A DNA stretch of 64,000 bases. Source: Burkholderiales bacterium. Its GTDB lineage: Bacteria > Pseudomonadota > Gammaproteobacteria > Burkholderiales > Burkholderiaceae_C. The notes beneath the pieces were generated by a model. The model was not told the origin of the DNA and searched no databases. It saw only the letters and a program-made list of their open reading frames with translations. A program made the translations under genes and the position numbers. The stretch covers positions 26,542 to 90,541 of the forward strand of contig RXJQ01000058.1 in the NCBI GenBank assembly GCA_003963115.1. The letters are read 5' to 3'. Below, one piece after another: positions 45,806 through 54,775 of this stretch; the stretch's first letter is position 1, and every line of letters begins with the position of its first letter.

Positions 45806-47370
45806 GCCACCTCACGCTCGATCAGTCTCTGATAGACCATGCCCGCGATCTGGCACGGCGCATTGCCCGCCAGGTCTACGACGACATGCACCGCTTCACG
45901 ACCACCTCGGTGGAGCGGGCCACGCTGCGGCTGATGGGGGTGGATGGCGTGGATGCCGATCAGGTGCCGCTGCCCAACCGCCTGGTGAGCCATTTGCAGG
46001 ATCAGGGCTTGCTTTCACACGGTGCCGCCGTCACGGTGGCGGGCGCAATGATCGAGCATGGCTTGGACATCCAGGAGGTGGCGCAGGCTGTGGCCGATGG
46101 CCGCCTGCCATTGCGGCGACCGAAGAACGAGCCAGCCGCGCGACACCAGGCCGACGACATGGCCGCCCGCATGTGCGAGCGCATCGCGGCCAACCGCGGC
46201 ATGCGTGCAGAGGCGATTGCCCGCTGTGGCGAGGCGCGCACGCCATGGCTTTACCTCATCGTGGCCACGGGCAACATCTATGAGGACATCGTGCAGGCCC
46301 GCGTGGCAGCCGAGCAGGGTGCGGACGTGATTGCCGTGATCCGCTCCACCGGGCAAAGCCTGCTGGACTACGTGCCTTACGGTGCCACCACCGAGGGCTT
46401 TGGCGGAACCTACGCCACGCAAGAGAACTTCCGGTTGATGCGGGCCGCGCTGGACGAGGTGGGGCACAAGATAGGCCGCTACATCCGCCTGACCAATTAC
46501 TGCTCGGGCCTGTGCATGCCCGAGATCGCCGCCATGGGTGCCATGGAGCGCCTGGACATGATGCTCAATGACTCGATGTACGGGATCATCTTCCGCGACA
46601 TCAACATGCAGCGCACCTTCATCGACCAGTTCTTCTCGCGCATGGTCAATGCCTACGCCGGCATCATCATCAACACAGGCGAAGACAACTACCTGACCAC
46701 GGCTGATGCCTATGAGGCCGCCCACACGGTGCTGGCCTCGCAGTTGATCAACGAGCAATTTGCTTACCTTTCAGGCCTCAAGCCGGACCAGATGGGCCTG
46801 GGCCACGCCTTCGAGATCAACCCCGCGCTGGAAAACGGCTTCCTGTGGGAACTGGCGCATGCACAGCTCGTGCGCCAGGTCTTCCCCGAGGCCTGTTTGA
46901 AGTACATGCCGCCCACCAAGCACATGACGGGCAACATCTTTAAGGGCCACATTCAGGACGCTCTGTTCAATGTGGTCAGTGTGCTCACGCAGCAGAACAT
47001 CCACCTGCTGGGCATGATGACCGAGGCCATCCACACGCCTTTGATGCAGGACCGCTTCCTGGCCATCCAGAACGCGCGGTATGTGTTTGGCAACCTGCGC
47101 GACCTCCATGAAGAGATCCAGTTCACACCAGGTGGCCAGATCGAGCGCCGGGCGCAGGAGGCGCTGGCCGAGACGGCTACCCTCTTGCGGGAGATCGAGC
47201 AGACCGGTCTGCCTGCGGCCATCGCCAAAGGCACCTTCGCTGACATCTCGCGTACGCTCACCGGCGGCAAGGGCCTGGACGGCGTGGTGGCCAAGGCGGC
47301 TGACTATCACAACCCATTCCCAGCCCTGATGCTACCGGCGTTGATGCTGGATGAGGAGCGCGGGTCATGA
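45802..47370 (+). CDS. kamD: lysine 5,6-aminomutase, alpha subunit
   Basis: 522 residues, full family length. With KamE and adenosylcobalamin plus PLP it moves the terminal amino group of beta-lysine to give 3,5-diaminohexanoate. TIM-barrel segments DVIAVIRSTGQSLLDYVPYG and YIRLTNYCSGLCMPEIA carry cofactor contacts; INTGEDNYLTT and NIHLLGMMTEAIHTP are also family-typical. Start and stop both overlap the neighbours by 4 nt, consistent with tight coupling of the complex. Confidence 0.96.
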   Translation: MSHLTLDQSLIDHARDLARRIARQVYDDMHRFTTTSVERATLRLMGVDGVDADQVPLPNRLVSHLQDQGLLSHGAAVTVAGAMIEHGLDIQEVAQAVADGRLPLRRPKNEPAARHQADDMAARMCERIAANRGMRAEAIARCGEARTPWLYLIVATGNIYEDIVQARVAAEQGADVIAVIRSTGQSLLDYVPYGATTEGFGGTYATQENFRLMRAALDEVGHKIGRYIRLTNYCSGLCMPEIAAMGAMERLDMMLNDSMYGIIFRDINMQRTFIDQFFSRMVNAYAGIIINTGEDNYLTTADAYEAAHTVLASQLINEQFAYLSGLKPDQMGLGHAFEINPALENGFLWELAHAQLVRQVFPEACLKYMPPTKHMTGNIFKGHIQDALFNVVSVLTQQNIHLLGMMTEAIHTPLMQDRFLAIQNARYVFGNLRDLHEEIQFTPGGQIERRAQEALAETATLLREIEQTGLPAAIAKGTFADISRTLTGGKGLDGVVAKAADYHNPFPALMLPALMLDEERGS

Positions 47371-48134
47371 GCGAACACCTGCATCAAGAGAAATGGATAC
47401 GCCCCTATGGCGACACCATGGACGATGGCCGCGTGCAACTGTCCTTCACGCTGCCCGTGTCACTCGACGAGAACGCCAAGGAGGCCGCGCGCCAGCTGGC
47501 CTTGCGGATGGGCATCGAGGAGCCCTCGGTGGTGCACAGCGAGAGCATGGGCCCGGGCTTTGCCTTCTTTGTGGTGTACGGCCAGTGCAAGCACCGTGTG
47601 GACATGGGGCGCATCAAGGTGGCCAGGCCCGAGTTCGAGGTGCTGGGCAAGGATGCTGTCAACGCGAAGATCGCGCAGCTGATGGGCCGCAAGCTGGTGG
47701 TGGTGGGTGCCTGCATCGAGACCGATGCGCATACTGTGGGCATCGACGCCATCATGAACATGAAGGGCTTCAATGGCCACAAGGGCCTGGAAAGCTACCA
47801 CGAGATCCGCGCCATCAACATGGGTGCGCAGGTGGATTCGGAAGAGCTGGTGGCCCGCGCGATCGAGGAGAAGGCCGATGCCATCTTGGTCTCGCAGGTG
47901 GTCACGCAAAAGAACATCCATCTGGACAACCTCACGCGCCTGTCCGACATCCTCGAAGCCGAAGGCCTGCGCAACCGGGTCATCCTGGTGGTGGGCGGGC
48001 CGCGCATCAGCCATGAGCTGGCCAAGGAGCTGGGCTATGACGCGGGCTTCGGGCCAGGCTGCTACGCCGAGAACGTGGCCTCTTTCGTGATCGAGGAATG
48101 GGCACGGCGCCATGCCGTTCGACAAGGAGCTTGA
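47367..48134 (+). CDS. kamE: lysine 5,6-aminomutase, beta subunit
   Basis: 255 residues. C-terminal B12-binding Rossmann domain with the base-off DxHxxG motif: cobalt ligand His122 in DAHTVG. Lys133, 11 residues further, corresponds to the Schiff-base lysine for PLP (His133/Lys144 in the clostridial enzyme, same spacing). [24 protein letters not shown] closes the corrin pocket (two overlapping motifs). N-terminal dimerisation domain 1-105. Overlaps kamD by 4 nt. Confidence 0.96.
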   Translation: MSEHLHQEKWIRPYGDTMDDGRVQLSFTLPVSLDENAKEAARQLALRMGIEEPSVVHSESMGPGFAFFVVYGQCKHRVDMGRIKVARPEFEVLGKDAVNAKIAQLMGRKLVVVGACIETDAHTVGIDAIMNMKGFNGHKGLESYHEIRAINMGAQVDSEELVARAIEEKADAILVSQVVTQKNIHLDNLTRLSDILEAEGLRNRVILVVGGPRISHELAKELGYDAGFGPGCYAENVASFVIEEWARRHAVRQGA

Positions 48135-48135
48135 G

Positions 48136-48555
48136 ATGTCTGACTTCACGAGCCTCATCCGCCTGCGCATGGGCGCGCACGATGCCCACTACGCTGGCAA
48201 TCTCGTGGACGGTGCCAAGATGTTGCAACTGTTCGGTGACGTGGCCACCGAGCTGCTGATCCGCTGCGATGGCGACGAAGGCCTGTTCGTGGCCTATGAC
48301 AGCGTCGAGTTTCTGGCGCCGGTCAGGGCGGGGGACTACATCGAAGCCGAAGGGCGCATCGTGGCCATGGGCAAGTCGTCGCGCAAGATGGTGTTCGAGG
48401 CCCGCAAGGTGATCAGCGCCGCAGACGTACCCGGCCAGCCTTCGGCCTGCGATGTGCTGCCCGAACCCGTGGTGGTGTGCAAGGCCTCGGGGACCTGTGT
48501 GGTGCCCACGCCTTGCCAACGCAAGTGGCCCGAGGGCAGCGCAAGCCAGTCGTGA
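48136..48555 (+). CDS. kal: 3-aminobutyryl-CoA ammonia-lyase
   Basis: 139 residues, hot-dog fold. Eliminates ammonia from L-3-aminobutyryl-CoA to give crotonyl-Co[26 protein letters not shown] and the [14 protein letters not shown] strand match the known Kal type. AAGGAG lies 7 nt before the ATG at 48136; only 1 nt separates it from the kamE stop. Confidence 0.9.
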   Translation: MSDFTSLIRLRMGAHDAHYAGNLVDGAKMLQLFGDVATELLIRCDGDEGLFVAYDSVEFLAPVRAGDYIEAEGRIVAMGKSSRKMVFEARKVISAADVPGQPSACDVLPEPVVVCKASGTCVVPTPCQRKWPEGSASQS

Positions 48556-48570
48556 AGAAGGAGTCACATC

Positions 48571-49383
48571 ATGGACAAGCTCATCATCACGGCGGCACTT
48601 ACGGGGGCGGAGGTCAGGCGTGAGCAGCAACCCGCCCTGCCCATCACACCGGAAGAGATCGGTATCGCCGCAGCCGAATGCGCACAGGCGGGCGCGGGCA
48701 TCGTGCACGTGCATGCACGCCACCCCGATGGCACGCCCACGCAGGACAAGCAGGTCTACCACCAGATCATCAAGGAGGTGCACCGGCGCTGCGATGTCAT
48801 CGTGCAGATCTCTACAGGTGGGGCGGTGGGCATGACGCCGCAGGAGCGGCTGGACCCGGTGTCGCTCAGGCCCGAGATGGCCACGCTGTCGATGGGCTCG
48901 GTGAACTTCGGTCAGGACGTCTTTCTCAATCGGCCCGAAGACATGGAGATGTTTGCCCGTGAGATGCAGGCTCAGGGCGTCAAGCCTGAACTGGAGATCT
49001 TCGACAGCGGCATGCTGGCCACGGCCAAGCGCTGGCTGGCCAAGGGGCTTCTGCCCAGCCCGGCGCACTTCGATTTCGTGCTGGGTGTGCCGGGCGGCAT
49101 GGCGGGCACGCCCAAGGCACTGATGTACCTGGTGTCGGAGTTGCCGGCTGGCGCCACCTGGACGGCCACCGGCATCGGCGCAGTCCAACTGCCCATGGCC
49201 ACCTTGGCCATCCTGTTGGGCGGGCATGTGCGGGTGGGCTTCGAGGACAACATCTACTACCGCAAGGGCGAGCTGGCGGTCAGCAATGCGCAACTGGTGT
49301 CGCGCGTGGCCCGCATTGCCCATGAACTGGAGCGGCCGGTTGCTTCGCCGCAGGAAGCCCGGCGGATACTGGGCCTGGCTTAA
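48571..49383 (+). CDS. kce: 3-keto-5-aminohexanoate cleavage enzyme
   Basis: 270 residues, BKACE family TIM barrel. 5-Amino-3-oxohexanoate plus acetyl-CoA gives 3-aminobutyryl-CoA and acetoacetate. Zinc ligands His46 and His48 (IVHVHAR) and Glu14 (TGAEV) sit at the same positions as in the structurally studied Kce; EDNIYYRKGE near 228-237 holds the third ligand Glu. AAGGAG precedes the start. Its TAA overlaps the stop of the convergent gene in the palindrome TTAA. Confidence 0.95.
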   Translation: MDKLIITAALTGAEVRREQQPALPITPEEIGIAAAECAQAGAGIVHVHARHPDGTPTQDKQVYHQIIKEVHRRCDVIVQISTGGAVGMTPQERLDPVSLRPEMATLSMGSVNFGQDVFLNRPEDMEMFAREMQAQGVKPELEIFDSGMLATAKRWLAKGLLPSPAHFDFVLGVPGGMAGTPKALMYLVSELPAGATWTATGIGAVQLPMATLAILLGGHVRVGFEDNIYYRKGELAVSNAQLVSRVARIAHELERPVASPQEARRILGLA

Positions 49384-49793
49384 GGCAGAGCTTGCACCGT
49401 CAACTCGCAGGGCTTGCCGCCATAGAACTGGTCCAGCACAGATTGGAACAAGGTCTCCTCATGCGCGGCCAAGGCAAACAAGGTCATGCAAGACCTCAGC
49501 TTCAGGTCATCTGGCGACCCCATGATCTCGTGAGCCGACTTGCCCGGATGGCCTTTGACCAGCAAGGTGCATTGCCTCAAGCGCTCGCCCAGCACAGGGT
49601 GCGCCAGATAGGCCCGTGCCTCAGCCAGGTCCGAGAGACCATAGCGGATGGCCATCTGACTTCTGCCCAGCACCTTGAGCTGAGGAAAGACGAACCACAT
49701 CCAGTGGCTCGCCTTGCGGCCTGCGCGCAGCTCGGCATACACCGCGTCCATGCACGGTGCCTGGGCCTGAAGGAAGAGGTCGGCGTCCAGCAT
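49380..49793 (-). CDS. DUF1810 domain-containing protein
   Basis: 137 residues. HWMWFVFPQLKVLGRS, the YGLSDLAEARAYLAHPVLG segment and DDLKLRSCMTLF are hallmarks of DUF1810, a small calpastatin-like-named family of unknown function. The start is uncertain; ATG 49793 gives the family N-terminus (DLFLQAQ). Some YbiA/DUF1810 neighbours in other genomes are linked to NAD or riboflavin salvage, but nothing here supports a role. Confidence 0.82.
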   Translation of the reverse strand: MLDADLFLQAQAPCMDAVYAELRAGRKASHWMWFVFPQLKVLGRSQMAIRYGLSDLAEARAYLAHPVLGERLRQCTLLVKGHPGKSAHEIMGSPDDLKLRSCMTLFALAAHEETLFQSVLDQFYGGKPCELTVQALP

Positions 49794-49857
49794 GCGCTGA
49801 TCTTCGCATGCGCCATCGACGCTGACCAGTACCCTTTCGCCGAGCAGAAGCCTTGAA

Positions 49858-50547
49858 TCAAAAGCTGTAGCCCGCACCCAGCGAGATGGCCGCGCCCAGG
49901 CCCTGTTTGCGCAGTCGCCGGCGTTCGGCTTCCACGTCGGCTTGCAAGGCCGCATTGCCGGCCGCGCCGCTGGCCTCCAGGTTGGCGGATGCCCGCCCGG
50001 CATAGAACACGCCCACATCCGACACGAAGCGCCAGCCCTTGTCGGCGGCCGGCGCCGATTCCCAGCCGCCACCCAGATACAAGCTCAGCGGGCCGTACTT
50101 CAGCCGCCCGTTCAGTGAGCCCACTTGTGCGGCCGTATAGCTGTGGTGGTTGAGGGTGTACTGGCCTTGCGCATTGGCCTGGCCTTTCAGGTCCACGTGC
50201 ATGTTGGCGGTGATCAGGCCCGCGCTCAGGCGCCAGCCGCTGTCCTGCCAGGGGAAGTAGTCGGTCAAGGCGTTGAGGCTGGGTGAAGCCTTCCATTCGC
50301 TCTCATAGCGGATGTCGTTGAGATCCCCATGTGCCTTGGCCTGGCCGATGGTGCCTGAGTTCAGGTAGATGCGGGTGGACCAGTGCTCGTTGATGCGGTG
50401 CCCCCAGCCCACGCCCACACCAAAGGGGCTGACCATGCCATAGATGGTCTGCTGGGGATCACTCTGCGCCGCGTGGCTGCTGGTGCCGGTGATGAGCGTC
50501 AAGGTCAGCGCCAGGCTGGTTGTGGCCAGGGTGCGATGGTGTGACAT
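49858..50547 (-). CDS. exported beta-barrel-like outer membrane protein
   Basis: 229 residues. Signal peptide ends TSSHA-A. Alternating hydrophobic strands such as GVGVGWGHRI, STRIYLNSG, LSLYLGGGW and the terminal aromatic in ISLGAGYSF are typical of a small outer-membrane barrel. A helical AALQADVEAERRRLRKQG insert precedes the last strand. Family not identified. Divergent from the regulator-kinase fusion gene, so it may be its former or present target. Confidence 0.7.
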   Translation of the reverse strand: MSHHRTLATTSLALTLTLITGTSSHAAQSDPQQTIYGMVSPFGVGVGWGHRINEHWSTRIYLNSGTIGQAKAHGDLNDIRYESEWKASPSLNALTDYFPWQDSGWRLSAGLITANMHVDLKGQANAQGQYTLNHHSYTAAQVGSLNGRLKYGPLSLYLGGGWESAPAADKGWRFVSDVGVFYAGRASANLEASGAAGNAALQADVEAERRRLRKQGLGAAISLGAGYSF

Positions 50548-50645
50548 GGTCTTCCTCGTGAACAGATGGTTGGTGGTAAGAGGACGCCAGTGTGTGGGGG
50601 GGCATCTTTGGCTTTCCTTAAGCCACCTTGCGGCACACTGCGCTC

Positions 50646-51638
50646 ATGCACCTGCTCATCATCGAAGACGATCTGGACCTGGGGCACGCTCTCCAGCAAT
50701 CGCTCAAGGCCGAAGGCATCACCTCGTCGTGGCTGCGGCGTTGTGCGGACGTGCCCTTTTCATTGAACGAGGAGCCCATTGATGGGGTGCTGCTGGACGT
50801 GGCCTTGCCCGATGGCTCGGGCATGGCGCTGCTGCAGCGATGGCGTCGCGAGGGGTGTCATGTGCCCGTCATCATGATCACCGCGCGTTCTGCCTTGCAG
50901 GACCGTCTGGATGGCCTGGATGGCGGTGCCGACGATTTCGTCATCAAGCCCTTTGCCATGCCCGAACTCCTGTCCCGCATCCGCGCGGTGATGCGGCGCA
51001 CAGCCCAGCAGGCCAGCGAGGTCTGGTCTTTGGGACGCCTGGAGATCGAGCCCAGGCGGCGTGTGGCCAGACTGGGTGGGCGGCCTCTGGACCTGTCGCA
51101 GCGCGAGTTCGACCTGCTGCTGGAGCTGGCTCGCGAGGCAGGCAGTGTGGTGCCCAAGGCGCTGATCGCACAAAGGCTGGCACCCCTTGGCGACCCGCTG
51201 GACTATCGGTTTGATCGCCAGGCCGATGTGCAGGCCATCCTGCTGGCGATGCAGTGGCATGCCAATGCCCTTCGGCACCAGCAAGGCCTCGATGGCGACC
51301 TCATGGTGGCCTTGCAGTCTGTGCTGGGCAACCTCATTGACAACGCGATCAAATATGGACGCGATGGCGGCCGCATCGTCGTCACACTGATCGCGCAAGC
51401 TGGAGAGCTGGTCCTGACCGTGTCGGACGACGGGCCAGGCATTCCACCCGAGCGGCGCGAGCAGGTGTTCGACCGCTTCGTCAGGGGCGGGCAAGATGAC
51501 ATCAAGGGCACGGGCCTGGGCTTGGCCATTGTTCAGCAAGGCACCAGGCGCTTGCGGGGCGGCGTGCGTCTCGTGGCGGGTATCGATGGCCAGGGTGTGG
51601 GGTTCGAGGTGAGATGGCCTGCACAGGGGAGCATGTGA
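50646..51638 (+). CDS. response regulator fused to the ATPase domain of a sensor kinase (internal-deletion hybrid)
   Basis: 330 residues. Residues 1-118 are an OmpR-type receiver with Asp8/Asp9, phospho-acceptor Asp51, Thr79 and Lys101. Residues 128-187 are most of a winged-helix DNA-binding domain that breaks off at LAPLGDPLDY. From about 188 the sequence becomes the C-terminal part of a histidine kinase: N box LGNLIDNAIKYG, G1 DDGPGIP, G2 GTGLGLAI. Sensor, HAMP and phospho-acceptor His domains are absent. It looks like a QseB/QseC-type pair joined in frame by deletion. No Shine-Dalgarno is obvious. Confidence 0.85.
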   Translation: MHLLIIEDDLDLGHALQQSLKAEGITSSWLRRCADVPFSLNEEPIDGVLLDVALPDGSGMALLQRWRREGCHVPVIMITARSALQDRLDGLDGGADDFVIKPFAMPELLSRIRAVMRRTAQQASEVWSLGRLEIEPRRRVARLGGRPLDLSQREFDLLLELAREAGSVVPKALIAQRLAPLGDPLDYRFDRQADVQAILLAMQWHANALRHQQGLDGDLMVALQSVLGNLIDNAIKYGRDGGRIVVTLIAQAGELVLTVSDDGPGIPPERREQVFDRFVRGGQDDIKGTGLGLAIVQQGTRRLRGGVRLVAGIDGQGVGFEVRWPAQGSM

Positions 51639-52657
51639 TGGCAATGAGAGCGTGGATCAGCGCCGTGTTCGTGGCCCTGGTTATGACGGCTGCGCCAGCG
51701 AGCGCACAGGTGGGAATGGGCAAAGTGACGCTGCCTGGTCAGTCAGACGATCTTCCGGTCACCGTGTTCTTACCCCTGAGCGAACAGGGCTTACCCAAGG
51801 CCGGCAACGGCAGGCTGATCGTCATCTCGCATGGCTCCGGTGCCTGGTATGGTGTGTACACGGATCTGGCGCGCGCCTTGGTCGACGCTGGTTATGTCGT
51901 GGCCTTTCCCCAGCACGCGGGAGACCGGCTCAACGACGATGCCCATCCGGGGCCTGACAGCTGGAAGCGCCGCCCTGAGGAGGTTTCTCATGCCATTGAC
52001 GCGGTGGCCGCCGATGCACACCTGGCACGCTTGCTGAAGCTGGATCGCGTCGGCGTGTATGGCATGTCGGCCGGCGGGCACACCGCGTTGACCCTGGCGG
52101 GCGGAGCATGGTCGCCCTCCTTGCTCAAGCAGCACTGCGACGCGCATCTTGCCGAGGACTTTCAAACCTGCGTGGGCCTGGTTACGTCATTGAATGGCAA
52201 CTGGCTGGATGGCCTGAAGCTGTGGCTGGCGCGCAGGATCATCGACGGGCGCTTGACCGACACGACGAGGTACACCCACGTGGACCCTCGCATTGCCGCC
52301 GTGGCCGCAGCTGTCCCTCTGGCGGCTGATTTTGATCTCGATACGTTGGCGAAGCCGCGTGTGCCATTGGCCATCCTGACCGCCGGCCGTGACGTCTGGC
52401 TGGTGCCGCGTTTTCATGCGGATCGGGTGCTGGCTGCCTGTCTGCCTCGTTGCGAGCATCTGGTCGATATGCCCGATGCCGGGCATGGTGCATACCTGTC
52501 ACCGTTGCCGCCAAACCTGGATGGGTTGCTCGGGCGCCTGATCAACGACCCGGTTGGCTTTGACCGGGCGCAGTTGACGCAGGTCCATCGCAAGCTGGTC
52601 GATTTCTTTGATCGTCACCTGCGCGCACAGACCAGTGCTTCGATACCGGGTAGCTGA
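51638..52657 (+). CDS. exported alpha/beta-hydrolase
   Basis: 339 residues. Signal peptide ends ASA-QVG. Nucleophile elbow GMSAGG (Ser near 146), oxyanion HGSGAW, acid in AGRDVWLVP and His in DAGHGAYL: a complete catalytic triad of the dienelactone hydrolase/lipase type. Substrate unknown. Its ATG overlaps the stop of the upstream fusion gene (TGATG), so it is translationally coupled. Confidence 0.83.
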   Translation: MAMRAWISAVFVALVMTAAPASAQVGMGKVTLPGQSDDLPVTVFLPLSEQGLPKAGNGRLIVISHGSGAWYGVYTDLARALVDAGYVVAFPQHAGDRLNDDAHPGPDSWKRRPEEVSHAIDAVAADAHLARLLKLDRVGVYGMSAGGHTALTLAGGAWSPSLLKQHCDAHLAEDFQTCVGLVTSLNGNWLDGLKLWLARRIIDGRLTDTTRYTHVDPRIAAVAAAVPLAADFDLDTLAKPRVPLAILTAGRDVWLVPRFHADRVLAACLPRCEHLVDMPDAGHGAYLSPLPPNLDGLLGRLINDPVGFDRAQLTQVHRKLVDFFDRHLRAQTSASIPGS

Positions 52658-52750
52658 GACGAGGTTTCGCTTGTCGGTGCAATCCGCTGCTCCGGTATGT
52701 GCGCGACGGTGTGAGGCAGGTGGTGAAGGCGCTGCCGCGCATGGGTGGCG

Positions 52751-54739
52751 TCAACGCATCGTCAAGGTGACCTCGGTGCCGTCTGGTGAGGAGCAGACAT
52801 TCAAGGACGCGCCAATGCGCTCGGCGCGTTCTTTCATGATGTTCAGGCCCACATGCGTGGCATCGTGCGGCGATTGCGTGGCCTCGAAGCCTTGGCCGTT
52901 ATCCCTCACCTGGATCTTCCAATGGGGCTGAGGGGTGACGTCGACCCACACATCGGTGGCCTGGGCATGCTTGCGGATATTGGAGAGCGCCTCCTGCACG
53001 ATGTGCAGCATCTGGATCTGCACGTCCGCTGGCGGTGGCACGCCTTCATCGCGGTATCGCAGGTGGGCGCGCAGGCCTGACTGCAACTCGAACTTGGACA
53101 AGGTCTCGCGCAGTGCGAGGTCCAGTCGCCCGCTGTCTGTCCTTACCCGGAAATGCAGCAGGAGTTCGCGCACGTCGCTGTAACTCTCGCGCACGCCCGT
53201 GTCCAGCTCGGACAAGGCCGAGGCGATGGCCTGCTGGTCGCCCTTGGCCATGGCGTTGCGCAGCAGCCCCATCTGGATCTTGAGAAAGGCCAGTGATTGC
53301 GCGATGGAGTCGTGCAGTTCCTGGGCCAGCAATTTGCGTTCGCTGGCCACGGCCGATTCGCGATCGAGGGCCGCCATGCGCAGGCTCTCCATGGCGCCAG
53401 CGAGGTGGCTGGCCAGGGCCTCGAACAGGTGGCGCTCCTCATCGGTGAAGGCGGCTTCGCCGCGGTAGAACAGCTCGATCTCGCCCAGCAGGCGGTGCTG
53501 CAAGGTCAAGGGCAGGGTGACCAGGGTAGTATAGCCCTCCTGCTCGCAGCGCCGCTGGACGTGGCTGGCCTCGCCTTGCGGCTGGGCACGCTCATCGGCG
53601 ATAGGGATGACGCGCATGCGCGGCGTCTGGCCGGGCTCGATGCGGCTGCCACAAAAGCAGTCGCCCGTGAGCACGCATTGTTCTTCTTCCGAGAGGATGC
53701 GCGGCAGGCCGTCGCTTGCCAACAGCATGTAGCGGTCATTGGCCTCGTCAGACCAACGGATGGCCACCGCATCGGCTCGTGCCACCAGCCGCATCTTGCG
53801 GGCGAAGCCTTGCCCCAAGGCCACCAAGGTGTCGGCCGATGCGACAAAGGTGGAGACGTCATAGAGCGCCTGCAGGCGGGCCTGTTCGTCTTGCAGGCGC
53901 CGGGTCTTTTCAGCCACCTTGTCTTCGAGGTCGCCATAGGACTGGGCCAGACGTTCGGACATGCGGTTGAAGCCTTCAGCCAGTTCGCCCAACTCGTCGG
54001 CGGCACCTGGGCGCACACGGGCGTTGAAGTCCCCTTCTTCAACGCGTTGCAATGCGGCGCGCAGGCGGGCCACTGGCTCCAGAATCACCACATGGCTGGT
54101 GTAGAGCAGGGCCAGGGCACTGAGCACGGCCAGTGCCATCATCAGGAGTTGAACCATGCGCAGGGTGGTGGTGCGGGCCTCCAGGCGTTGCTCGATGGCC
54201 GAGACCAGGGTGTCGACATCGGCCACGAAGGGTTCGACAGACAGGCGCGCAAGCGGCGCGCTGCCGTCCAGTTGACCCAGCACGAGGGCGCGCAGTGACA
54301 GCCAGCCGCGCTGGACTTTGTGCAATTGCTGCTGGACTTCGGCCTCGTCAGGCACGGCGAGCGGGCGTTGCGGGTCGCCTTGGCTGAGCAGGGCCAGACT
54401 GGCGTCAAGTTCCGACAGTCGGTGCAGGGTTTCGTCTCGCGCCTGATGGTCGACGCCGGCCGCGTGGTCGCGCAGGTGCAGCGCCATCTGGTAGGTGCGC
54501 ATGCGCATGCGACCGGCCTCGTTGATGGCGGCGGCACCGCCGTCGAGCTGCCATGTGCCCCACATCGACAAGCCGACGGTCAGCAGCGCCACGGCCAGGA
54601 AGATGCTGCCGATGGCGGCCAGCTTGCGCGCCAGGGTCAGCCGGCTGGTGCGAGACAGGGGCTGTTCCTCATCGCGCGGCCCCTCAGGTGGCGCAGGCGT
54701 GGGCTGTGGCAGTGAAGAGAGCGGGTCGATGGTAGCCAT
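52751..54739 (-). CDS. narX: nitrate/nitrite sensor histidine kinase
   Basis: 662 residues. Two membrane helices (about 41-60 and 195-217) flank a periplasmic domain whose start, INEAGRMRMRTYQMAL (about 72-87), is the P-box that binds nitrate. HAMP (218-270), then a GAF-like region with clustered Cys355, Cys361, Cys363 and Cys398. HisKA_3 with phospho-His476 in ELHDSIAQ and an HATPase with DNGQGF. It phosphorylates NarL in response to nitrate. Codes away from narL on the other side of moaA. Confidence 0.93.
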   Translation of the reverse strand: MATIDPLSSLPQPTPAPPEGPRDEEQPLSRTSRLTLARKLAAIGSIFLAVALLTVGLSMWGTWQLDGGAAAINEAGRMRMRTYQMALHLRDHAAGVDHQARDETLHRLSELDASLALLSQGDPQRPLAVPDEAEVQQQLHKVQRGWLSLRALVLGQLDGSAPLARLSVEPFVADVDTLVSAIEQRLEARTTTLRMVQLLMMALAVLSALALLYTSHVVILEPVARLRAALQRVEEGDFNARVRPGAADELGELAEGFNRMSERLAQSYGDLEDKVAEKTRRLQDEQARLQALYDVSTFVASADTLVALGQGFARKMRLVARADAVAIRWSDEANDRYMLLASDGLPRILSEEEQCVLTGDCFCGSRIEPGQTPRMRVIPIADERAQPQGEASHVQRRCEQEGYTTLVTLPLTLQHRLLGEIELFYRGEAAFTDEERHLFEALASHLAGAMESLRMAALDRESAVASERKLLAQELHDSIAQSLAFLKIQMGLLRNAMAKGDQQAIASALSELDTGVRESYSDVRELLLHFRVRTDSGRLDLALRETLSKFELQSGLRAHLRYRDEGVPPPADVQIQMLHIVQEALSNIRKHAQATDVWVDVTPQPHWKIQVRDNGQGFEATQSPHDATHVGLNIMKERAERIGASLNVCSSPDGTEVTLTMR

Positions 54740-54775
54740 GGGCGTGAAAGGAGCCGACCGGGAAAGGCCTGGCGC

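Noticed and set aside
49380..49383. Shared TTAA stop of the convergent kce and DUF1810 genes
   Set aside because: Real overlap, but common in compact genomes and with no clear consequence.
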